A DNA stretch of 64,000 bases from the NCBI GenBank assembly GCA_035624455.1, contig DASPRM010000156.1, positions 1-64,000 of the forward strand, given 5' to 3'. The notes under the pieces were generated by a model. The model was not told the origin of the DNA. It saw only the letters and a list, made by a program, of their open reading frames with translations, and did not search any database. Both the position numbers and the translations under genes were made by a program. The stretch is from Terriglobales bacterium (GTDB lineage Bacteria > Acidobacteriota > Terriglobia > Terriglobales > Acidobacteriaceae). Positions 16,708 through 23,268 of this stretch are shown in pieces (positions within the stretch are counted from its first letter, which is position 1; every line of letters starts with the position of its first letter).

Positions 16708-17505
16708 ATGGAAAAACTGAAGTACCTTGCTCTAGGTCTGCTGCTGGCGGGTACGCTGGTGGCGCACGCTCAATATCTACCAAAGTGCGGATTCTGCGAT
16801 GTTGGAGGAATCTGCAAGGACTCTTACCCAGGAAGTAGAACATATTGCTGCCGCTTCGTTACCGCCTACTCACCAACTGGGCCCAAGATAGCAAACTATG
16901 GAGGGGCTAACGTGTTCTACCCATACGGTAGAATGTGTGCATCTTGTGGCACCTGTACCATGCAGGGAGGGACACCACAATGTCTGTCTTGTAGTTCCGG
17001 CTGTCTATACGATCAGGGGGTATATGGGTGTGACACTGGAATGGGATGTCCAGGCACATCCCCTGCCAGTCCAGCCTCTAGAGTGGATGCTCCTAAACCT
17101 AAGATTAAACTCGTATCTCTAAATGACGTGTACGGCGGTAAGAACCCTTCTTGGAACACAGACAAACTGCGCGAGATACTCGGACCTTATTCGGCGGCTC
17201 TCTACTCTCTGCTAACTGACTGGTATCTATACCCAGGACGGTTGTGGGGGAAAGGAAACTGCGGAGAGAGGTTCGCCGGAGCAATGGGCCTTGGGCACAA
17301 ATCAGATTTGTCTGACAAGGTCGGGTTTACTTACGAGTACGTCAAAGCGACAGAAGATTGGAGGGTGATAACCATTGCCGACGACAATCTTCCAGAGGAT
17401 CAATCGCCCGACAAAAAGACTCTACGTCTGTGGCTATCCGATGACTGGTGGAGATTAGAGGATTATTCAACCGCCACAACGCTGATTGAGGGCAATTTAC
17501 GCTAG
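16708..17505 (+). CDS. Secreted Cys-rich hypothetical protein, atypical codon use
   Basis: Not recognised. A 265-aa exported protein: signal peptide KYLALGLLLAGTLVAHAQ, then about 110 residues with many Cys pairs (CGFCDVGGIC, YCCRF, CASCGTC, CLSCSSGCL) that suggests a disulfide- or metal-stabilised module, then a Cys-poor C-terminal domain of about 140 residues (VYGGKNPSWNTDKLREIL, LTDWYLYPGRLWGKGNCG). The start follows GGAGG. The gene uses many A/T-ending and rare codons (CTA, TCT, GGA, AGA) unlike its GC-rich neighbours, a sign of recent transfer. It is unrelated by motif to the other Cys-rich family in this window (34.2 and 49.2 kb). Confidence 0.65.
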   Translation: MEKLKYLALGLLLAGTLVAHAQYLPKCGFCDVGGICKDSYPGSRTYCCRFVTAYSPTGPKIANYGGANVFYPYGRMCASCGTCTMQGGTPQCLSCSSGCLYDQGVYGCDTGMGCPGTSPASPASRVDAPKPKIKLVSLNDVYGGKNPSWNTDKLREILGPYSAALYSLLTDWYLYPGRLWGKGNCGERFAGAMGLGHKSDLSDKVGFTYEYVKATEDWRVITIADDNLPEDQSPDKKTLRLWLSDDWWRLEDYSTATTLIEGNLR

Positions 17506-17514
17506 GAAGAAAGG

Positions 17515-17605
17515 AGGAATACCTCGTTCGAGGGAGTCATGAACGTCCTGCGAGGAATCGAAACTGCAGATCCCTCGTTGGACTGAAGTCCTCCTCGTGA
17601 TGACA
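17515..17605. repeat. Possible dispersed repeat with GAGGGATC core
   Basis: Read on the minus strand it starts TGTCATCACGAGGAGG and contains ACGAGGGATCTGCAG and TTCGATTCCTCG. It resembles, loosely, the GTCATCCTGAGCG repeats at 6.2, 19.3 and 23.3 kb but is clearly diverged. Only one copy is visible here. Confidence 0.3.
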
Positions 17606-17680
17606 ATTGGAGTAAACAGCAAGTCTTTCGACTGAGACGGGGCCATTATTCCCGTGCTCGCTTAAGATATCTCCTCTTCG

Positions 17681-18586
17681 CTAATGTCCCGCGTACATCT
17701 CTCCCGCCTCGATCGGCACCTTCAAATAATTCTCCTTCGGCGGCAGCGGACACGTTGCATAAGGTGTGAATCCGCAGGGCGGGGTGTAGGCCTTGTTGAA
17801 GTCGAGGATTACCTTGCCGTCCTTGGGCATCTCGGCGTAGAGGAAGCGCCCTGCTGGGTAGGTCTGCTTGCCGCTGGTCTGATCTCTCAGAATGAAGAAC
17901 AATTCGTCTTCGCCCTCTTCCACCAGCGCCTCGAGCCGAAGCTTGTTTCCATTCAGACTGAATTCGACGTATCCGGGACTGGACATCTCGACATCCTCGC
18001 CGAGTACGGTTGGAACCGAGACTTGCCTGGGCTTATCAAACGGCACAAAGGCGGCATTCACGCGGTAGGAATCTTGAATCGGAAAATACTTCAGGCCCTT
18101 GAAGCTGCGGAGGTGATCGCTGTGCAAATCGCGAGTGCGAATGCCGAGCCGCTGATTGCGCTTGATCACCAGCATGCGCAGGTCGCCCATTTCGATGATG
18201 GTCGGAGATGTCGCGGTATCCGGCTCGAGAATGGCGTCGGTGGCGGGCTTGCCTTCGATCTTCACCCTAGACTGGGGAAGCGCGTGCAGAGTCACAGTGC
18301 CATTCTTGAGTTCGAAAACACCAGCCTGCGCAGGCGCTTTCTCGCGTGGTAGGACAACCTCATTGTTGGCGTCGCTGCCAAAGCGGTTGGGGCCTTCCTT
18401 CAACCAGGACAGGCCAACAAGCGTGAGCCAGTTGGTCTTCAAGCTGGCCTCACGTTTTTCACGCCACTTCATGATCTCCGACTGATAGGCGGGAGAAACG
18501 GCGTTGGCGGCAGTGCCGAGAGTTGCTGCGATCGTAGGAATGGCGAGAGCCGAGATGAGCAGAATGCTAGGGATACGTAGTCTCAT
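17681..18586 (-). CDS. Exported DUF1684 protein
   Basis: A 301-aa member of the DUF1684 family (Pfam PF07920), function unknown. Family hallmarks are W-REKREASLKT-WLTLVGLSWL near the start, GLKYFPIQDSYRVNAAF in the middle and DFNKAYTPPCGFTPYATCPLPP with the conserved Cys pair at the end. A signal peptide (SILLISALAIPTIAAT) precedes it. The start at 18586 has AAGGT five bases upstream; an upstream extension to 18694 has no support. The gene stands alone, facing the SnoaL-like gene. Confidence 0.85.
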   Translation of the reverse strand: MRLRIPSILLISALAIPTIAATLGTAANAVSPAYQSEIMKWREKREASLKTNWLTLVGLSWLKEGPNRFGSDANNEVVLPREKAPAQAGVFELKNGTVTLHALPQSRVKIEGKPATDAILEPDTATSPTIIEMGDLRMLVIKRNQRLGIRTRDLHSDHLRSFKGLKYFPIQDSYRVNAAFVPFDKPRQVSVPTVLGEDVEMSSPGYVEFSLNGNKLRLEALVEEGEDELFFILRDQTSGKQTYPAGRFLYAEMPKDGKVILDFNKAYTPPCGFTPYATCPLPPKENYLKVPIEAGEMYAGH

Positions 18587-18747
18587 GCGTACCTTGAGAA
18601 TGCGGGCGGCGGGTTCCGAGTTGGGCAGTCTCCGTGCGCCACCCGGTCGAGCACCCTTCCACATCTTATACGGCAGTACAATGGATGTGCTCAATGCCGC
18701 CGCAGTTACTTTGCGGTATCCAGCGGTAAGCGAGCCGGGAGGTCCAG

Positions 18748-19155
18748 ATGCCGATTGCCAGCGACGAAGTAGAGGCTCTCATCAGCAAAACCGGGGACCA
18801 ATGGGCCCAGCATTGGAATGCGGGCGAACTGGACAAGCTCATTCAGTCGTATGCTAGTGAAGCCGTGTACATGCCTCCACATCATGCTGCCGTGCACGGC
18901 CGCGATGCCATTCACGAATATCTGAAGGGTCCGCTACGCCACGGTGTGCGGGATCTGGCCTACGAAGTTACGTTTATCAAGCACTCAGGCGACTTGGCGT
19001 ACGATGTAGGACGCTACTCCATGAGCCTGCCCGAGCCCGATGGCACCATGCGGAAGGATCGCGGAAAATATCTGACGGTGTGGCGGCGACAAGCTGACGG
19101 GCAGTGGAAGATCGTGGCCGATTGCTGGTCGAGCGATCTGCCGCCGGCGCATTGA
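18748..19155 (+). CDS. SnoaL-like / DUF4440 protein
   Basis: A 135-aa NTF2-like small protein of the DUF4440/SgcJ type, a cone-shaped fold that binds small ligands and is sometimes enzymatic. Features: N-terminal helix EVEALISKTGDQWAQHW, SYASEAVYMPPHHAAVHGRDAI, and strands GRYSMSLPEPDG, YLTVWRRQADGQWKIVADCW ending in the family-typical W-x-I-x-x-D-x-W. No signal peptide, so cytosolic. Substrate unknown. It is followed by palindromic repeats rather than a partner gene. Confidence 0.75.
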   Translation: MPIASDEVEALISKTGDQWAQHWNAGELDKLIQSYASEAVYMPPHHAAVHGRDAIHEYLKGPLRHGVRDLAYEVTFIKHSGDLAYDVGRYSMSLPEPDGTMRKDRGKYLTVWRRQADGQWKIVADCWSSDLPPAH

Positions 19156-19183
19156 AAATTTGTCTGTTATAGAAAACCAACAA

Positions 19184-19270
19184 TCCCACCCTAGCCAAAA
19201 GATGGCCAGGAGGGGGCACCCTCGGGCGAATCCCACCCTCCGCCAAGTGCGCGGAAGGGTGGGGCACCCT
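19184..19270. repeat. Two palindromic repeats in tandem, CCCACCCT type (copy B)
   Basis: First unit 19184-19222: CCCACCCTAGCC-AAAAGAT-GGCCAGG then GGGGGCACCCTC. Second unit 19231-19270: CCCACCCTCCGCC-AAGTGC-GCGGAAGGGTGGGG then CACCCTG. Both are hairpins followed by GGCACCCT, and match copies at 19865 and 21402. Confidence 0.7.
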
Positions 19271-19300
19271 GTAACTTTTGTTGGCGATACTGTCGGTAAG

Positions 19301-19362
19301 AAAACGCAAGGCCCTTCGGCTCGGACGGGATTTTCATAATCCCGTCTCGCTCAGGGTGACAT
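19301..19362. repeat. Dispersed repeat, GTCATCCTGAGCG type (copy 2)
   Basis: AACGCAAGGCCCTTCGGCTC, a hairpin GACGGGATT-TTCAT-AATCCCGTC, then TCGCTCAGGGTGACA. The ends match the copy at 6211-6292 in the same orientation, with a different central hairpin. Confidence 0.6.
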
Positions 19363-19397
19363 TCACAGAATTCTTAGCCAGAAATCCTGGAGGACGA

Positions 19398-19841
19398 ATG
19401 CAACGTAAAGCTAGCGCAGTCTGGACCGGCGGTCTGAAGGATGGCAAAGGCACCATCTCGACCGCAAGCGGAGTACTTTCCAACACGCAGTATTCTTTTG
19501 CCACCCGCTTTGAGAATGGCGTGGGCACCAATCCCGAAGAACTGCTTGGCGCATCGCATGCCGGCTGCTTTTCCATGGCTCTCTCGAACGAACTGGGCAA
19601 GGCAGGATTCACGCCGGAGCGCATCGCAACGGAAGCTACGGTCACGCTGGACAAAACCGACGCCGGCTTCACCATCACCACGGTTCATCTTAACGTCAAC
19701 GCCCGCGTGCCGGGAGCCAGCGAAGACGCATTCCGTAAGGTTGCCGAAACGGCGAAGGCTGGATGTCCGATTTCTCGCGTCCTGAATGCCAAGATCACGA
19801 TGGATGCGAAGCTGGAAAAGGGCGCGGCCGCGGCGGACTAA
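19398..19841 (+). CDS. OsmC-family peroxiredoxin
   Basis: A 147-aa OsmC-type thiol peroxidase that reduces organic hydroperoxides in the cytosol. The two redox cysteines are Cys57 (GASHAGCFSMALS) and Cys123 (AGCPISRVLN), at the family positions; the N-terminal beta-sheet and the ATVTLDKTDAGFTITTVHL strand pair also fit. The ATG at 19398 has GGAGG upstream; earlier codons in frame belong to the repeat. The gene is flanked by palindromic repeats on both sides, so likely a single-gene unit. Confidence 0.9.
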   Translation: MQRKASAVWTGGLKDGKGTISTASGVLSNTQYSFATRFENGVGTNPEELLGASHAGCFSMALSNELGKAGFTPERIATEATVTLDKTDAGFTITTVHLNVNARVPGASEDAFRKVAETAKAGCPISRVLNAKITMDAKLEKGAAAAD

Positions 19842-19864
19842 CTATTGCCTTAGTGAAACGAACT

Positions 19865-19906
19865 ACCCCACCCTAGCCAAAAGACGGCTAGAGTGGGGGC
19901 ACCCTC
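19865..19906. repeat. Palindromic repeat, CCCACCCT type (copy C)
   Basis: CCCCACCCTAGCC-AAAAGAC-GGCTAGAGTGGGGG then CACCCTC. Nearly identical to the first unit at 19184 in loop and flanks. Confidence 0.7.
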
Positions 19907-19991
19907 AAGATTGTCGGGATCGCCAAGTTTGCCGGCTGATGCGGGCGTGTAGCGCAGGCGATCTCGCCTGCCCTCAATGTGTGGCTAGCAG

Positions 19992-20216
19992 CTACTTCCC
20001 CTGGGAGCGGAGCAGTTCGCGGATCTCGCGGTTGATGCGGGCAGCTTCGTGGGCAGCCTTGTCGATCATCTGCACCCATTTCTTCCCGTCCTCGTCTAGG
20101 TTGGCGTGAGCAAGCAGATAGGACGCTTGCATGACGGTCTCGATGGAGTTGCTGAGGTCGTGAGCGAGACTGCGAAGCCGGCCATTTACGTCGGGCCGCG
20201 TGTTTTGATTGTCCAT
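19992..20216 (-). CDS. Lone histidine-kinase dimerisation-like helical protein (74 aa)
   Basis: The product is almost entirely a two-helix hairpin. Its first helix, LRSLAHDLSNSIETVMQASYLL, written in part as RSLAHDLSNSIETVMQ, looks like the HisKA phosphoacceptor helix (H-D/E-L-x-N), and the second, GKKWVQMIDKAAHEAARIN, like the returning helix. No ATPase, receiver or sensor domain is attached. It could be a free-standing phosphotransfer or kinase-interfering protein, or a remnant of a kinase. The start at the ATG 20216 is chosen over an upstream TTG; neither has a clear ribosome site. Function is inference. Confidence 0.55.
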   Translation of the reverse strand: MDNQNTRPDVNGRLRSLAHDLSNSIETVMQASYLLAHANLDEDGKKWVQMIDKAAHEAARINREIRELLRSQGK

Positions 20217-20380
20217 AAGTAAAGACAAGCGAACGGCGAAGCGCGCTCTGCTGCGCCTAGTTTACAACGAGAGCAGGCGGGTATCCTGCTGCGCGCAGGT
20301 TTGACACTAGACGGAGCGTTTGTAGAATAGAAGAGTCTTCCCTGAGCGCCGGGCCTCCTGTCCGGCGCAGCCTGCTTCGT

Positions 20381-20467
20381 GCCGAAGTGGCGGAATTGGC
20401 AGACGCGCATGGTTCAGGTCCATGTACCCGCAAGGGTGTGGGGGTTCGAGTCCCTTCTTCGGCACCA
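20381..20467 (+). tRNA. tRNA-Leu (CAG)
   Basis: A complete class II tRNA: acceptor GCCGAAG pairs with CTTCGGC, D-arm GCGGAATTGGCAGACGC, anticodon stem CATGG/CCATG with loop TTCAGGT (anticodon CAG at 20415-20417), a long variable arm ACCCGCAAGGGT, T-arm GGGTTCGAGTCCC, and an encoded CCA end. Confidence 0.95.
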
Positions 20468-20596
20468 GAAATACGAGATGTCCTTCGCTCCGGTAGGGAT
20501 TTCGCCAGCGGGTTCAGACTCCCTCCAGATCACAGTCGCAACCCGGCTCAACCTGCTATACTCCTGCCGCAAAATTCTGCCGAGGAGGAGATCCCT

Positions 20597-21385
20597 ATGC
20601 GAAAGCTCGTTTTACTTCTGCTGCTGATGGTGCAGGTGGCGCTTGCCGCCTGGGCGCAAAGTCCCTTCGACGGCAGCTGGAAAGTTGACCTGAGCAAGTC
20701 ACAGCCACCGAAGAAGCCAGATGTTTTCGTTCTGCAGAATGGAACATACACCTGCAAGACCTGCGTACCGCCAGTCTCGGTCAAGGCGGATGGCAGCGAC
20801 CAGCCCGTCACCGGGCATCCCTACTACGACACCTTAGCGATCAAAGTGGTGGATGATCACACCGTGGAGCAGAGCATGAAGAAGGGCGGCAAGCCGACGG
20901 TCAGTGAGAAAGATGTCATCTCTGCTGACGGCAACACGATCAATGCCGATTGGACCGACAGCACGCCCACCAGCGGCGGACCGGTAACGGGCAAGACCAA
21001 GATGACCCGCGTTGCCAAAGGGCCCTCGGGCGCGCATCTTATATCCGGCTCGTGGCGAACCGAGCAGATCAGCGACATGGGCGATAACGGGCTACTGATC
21101 ACCTTCAAGGGCACTGGCGATGGACTGGAGATGAGCACGCCTACCGGTGCCTCCTATTCCGCCAAGCTGGATGGCAAGGATGTCCCCTACAAGGGCGATC
21201 TCGGGATTACCAGTGTCTCGCTGAAAGCGGTGAGCGCGAATTCGATTGAAGAAACAGATAAGCGCGAGGGCAAAGTGATCAGTGTGACCAAAATCAGCGC
21301 CACGCCCGGCGGCAAGACGCTGACCTTCGACGTCGATGACAAGCTGCACAACACCACGAGCCACTGGGTGGCAGTGAAGCAGTAG
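20597..21385 (+). CDS. Exported hypothetical protein (262 aa)
   Basis: Not recognised beyond a pattern common in acidobacterial exported proteins. Signal peptide LVLLLLLMVQVALAAWAQ, then SPFDGSWKVDLSKSQPP, a CKTC pair (TYTCKTCVPP) and a beta-rich body that ends in a lipocalin-like run of strands (GKTLTFDVDDKLHNTTS). Repeated K-G-T/x-G-L-x-M-S motifs suggest a calycin-like barrel, by inference. The start at 20597 follows AGGAGGAG. It lies 130 bp after the tRNA and is followed by a palindromic repeat. Confidence 0.75.
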   Translation: MRKLVLLLLLMVQVALAAWAQSPFDGSWKVDLSKSQPPKKPDVFVLQNGTYTCKTCVPPVSVKADGSDQPVTGHPYYDTLAIKVVDDHTVEQSMKKGGKPTVSEKDVISADGNTINADWTDSTPTSGGPVTGKTKMTRVAKGPSGAHLISGSWRTEQISDMGDNGLLITFKGTGDGLEMSTPTGASYSAKLDGKDVPYKGDLGITSVSLKAVSANSIEETDKREGKVISVTKISATPGGKTLTFDVDDKLHNTTSHWVAVKQ

Positions 21386-21401
21386 TACGAGACGGGCTTG
21401 C

Positions 21402-21442
21402 GGGTGCCCCACTCCAGCCATTTTTTGGCCAGGGTGGGGTGG
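21402..21442. repeat. Palindromic repeat, CCCACCCT type (copy D, inverted)
   Basis: GGGTGCCCCACTCCAGCC-ATTTTTT-GGCCAGGGTGGGGTGG, the reverse orientation of the copies at 19.2 and 19.9 kb. It lies between two convergent genes and may act as a bidirectional terminator. Confidence 0.7.
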
Positions 21443-21471
21443 TTGATCTTCATTAACAACGGCGGGCAAGA

Positions 21472-23268
21472 TTATTTCGCAAACTTCGCGGACGGCTGAC
21501 TGCTGATTGCTGACGGCTTGTTTGATTGCTGACTGCTGTTCGCTGAAGGCTGGTTCAATTTGCTCTGGCCGGAAAATGGCGTCTTCTGCTGTACGCCCTG
21601 GCCTTCGGCGATGGTGTAAATGAAGTCGGCCGCCAGGTCCTGGAGAACATCTTTCTTGCCGCTTGGCCACGCGATTTCGACGGTGTTCAGGGTGACGTGT
21701 GAGCCGAGGCCGAAGTGCAAGCGCAGGTCGTTCTGCGATAGATAGCTGCCACCGCCGCGCACTTCGCTGAACTGCACCAGGTCCCCCGCGGTAACCGTTA
21801 CCCGCGCTCCGATTGCAGCCTTATTGCTTTTTGTTCCCACCAGCTTGAAGAGCACGGCGTGATTTGAACTCTCCGTGCGGTTGATCAGCAGCGTCGGCGG
21901 TTCGCCCACATTGAGGATGAGCACATCTACTTTGCCGTCATTATTAACGTCGCCAAACGCGGCGCCGCGGCGGGATAACAGCGGCAACTTGTCCAGCCCG
22001 GCAAGCGTGCTGATGTCTTCAAATGTCCGGTCGCGATTGTTGCGGAACAACACTATCGGCTGGCGATAGGGCACGCCGCCTTTCACCAGATCCATCTGCG
22101 GATAGACGTGACCGTTGGCCACCAGGATGTCGAGCCAGCCATCGTTGTCCACATCAAAGAAGGCGGTTCCCCATCCCACCAGGGGATAAGTCGGCTGGCC
22201 GATGCGCGCATTCCAACTGATATCGGTGAAGCCCTGCGCACCTCTGTTCCAGAACAGCATGTCGGGCTGCTCGGTGAATTCGCTGACGAAGATATCGAGG
22301 CGGCCGTCGTGATCGAAGTCGCCGAAATCGACCCCCATCGATCCCAGTTCCTGGCCGTCACCACTGAGGGCCGCACCGGAAAGCAACGCCACGTCTTCAA
22401 AGGTGCCGTCGTGCTTGTTGTGATAGAGGTAATTGGGGCCGGCGTCGTTGGCGACGTAGAGATCCGGCCAGCCGTCGTTGTCGTAATCGGCCCAAACGCC
22501 CTGCATGCCGAAATAGTGGTTGGAATCGTCTACCCCAGCCTTCTTGGAGACATCTTCGAAGGTGCCATCGCCGCGATTGTGGAAGAGAAAGTCGGACTCA
22601 CCGGGCAATCCCCAAGGACCGCACTGCACGGGGATGCCGCGGAAACGGCAGGTCTTGTCGTTGCTTCCGAACTCGGGGAGCTTGTTGATGTCGATATAGA
22701 CATATCGTGGGACGAATAAATCCACATAGCCGTCGCGATCGTAGTCCCCCCAGGCAGCACCGGTGCTGAAGCCGCCCACCCGCAGTCCCGCCTTCTCGGT
22801 CACGTCTTCAAACTTGCAGTTGCCGAGGTTGCGATAGAGGGCGTTGCCGCCATAGCCGGTGACGTAAACGTCCTGCCAGCCGTCGTTATCGAAGTCGGCG
22901 ACTGCGACTCCCATGCCCCAGCCTTTGCGGGTGAGTCCGGCCTCTTTAGTGATGTCGCGGAATTTCAGATCGCCTTCCTGGTGGTAGAGAGTGATCATGG
23001 GATCGCCACCCTGGCGGTAGCGGTCCACGGAAGAGCCATTCACGGTGATGATGTCGAGCTTGCCGTCGTTGTCACAGTCGATAAAACCCACGCCTCCGCT
23101 CATCGACTCGACGATGTAACGCTTTTCGGGAGTGGAAAGATGAGGAACGGTCAGGCCAGCCTGTTTGCTGACGTCTTCAAATTTCGGCGTAGGCGCGGTG
23201 GGAGGAGCTTGTCCCAGAGCGTTTAGAGAAATGAGGAGTAACAGGACGAGGGTACCAACTCTGCCCAT
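21472..23268 (-). CDS. CRTAC1-type FG-GAP/VCBS and ASPIC/UnbV secreted protein
   Basis: A 598-aa exported beta-propeller protein. Signal peptide VGTLVLLLLISLNALGQ; then about seven FG-GAP/VCBS repeats with calcium-loop sequences (DCDNDGKLDI, DFDNDGWQDV, DYDNDGWPDL, DFDHDGRLDI, DVDNDGWLDI, DVNNDGKVDV); then the ASPIC/UnbV domain (LVGTKSNKAAIGARVTV, GGGSYLSQNDLRLHFGLG, VEIAWPSGKKDVLQ). The calcium loops suggest structural calcium. The last about 30 residues are a Ser/Gln/Pro tail (NSSQQSNKPSAISSQ) produced by a short tandem DNA repeat. The gene faces a paralogue and its start codon overlaps the possible ATG of that gene. Biological role of the family is unknown. Confidence 0.9.
   Translation of the reverse strand: MGRVGTLVLLLLISLNALGQAPPTAPTPKFEDVSKQAGLTVPHLSTPEKRYIVESMSGGVGFIDCDNDGKLDIITVNGSSVDRYRQGGDPMITLYHQEGDLKFRDITKEAGLTRKGWGMGVAVADFDNDGWQDVYVTGYGGNALYRNLGNCKFEDVTEKAGLRVGGFSTGAAWGDYDRDGYVDLFVPRYVYIDINKLPEFGSNDKTCRFRGIPVQCGPWGLPGESDFLFHNRGDGTFEDVSKKAGVDDSNHYFGMQGVWADYDNDGWPDLYVANDAGPNYLYHNKHDGTFEDVALLSGAALSGDGQELGSMGVDFGDFDHDGRLDIFVSEFTEQPDMLFWNRGAQGFTDISWNARIGQPTYPLVGWGTAFFDVDNDGWLDILVANGHVYPQMDLVKGGVPYRQPIVLFRNNRDRTFEDISTLAGLDKLPLLSRRGAAFGDVNNDGKVDVLILNVGEPPTLLINRTESSNHAVLFKLVGTKSNKAAIGARVTVTAGDLVQFSEVRGGGSYLSQNDLRLHFGLGSHVTLNTVEIAWPSGKKDVLQDLAADFIYTIAEGQGVQQKTPFSGQSKLNQPSANSSQQSNKPSAISSQPSAKFAK
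21490..21556. repeat. Short tandem repeat in the 3' end of a CRTAC1 gene
   Basis: Units of GCTGACTGCTGATT and variants (GCTGACGGC, GATTGCTGACTGCTG) recur several times and encode the Gln/Ser-rich tail of the protein at 21472-23268 in frame. Confidence 0.6.

Noticed and set aside
19184-21442. CRISPR array
   Set aside because: The repeats are palindromic hairpins of different spacing, not direct repeats with unique spacers, and no cas genes are nearby.
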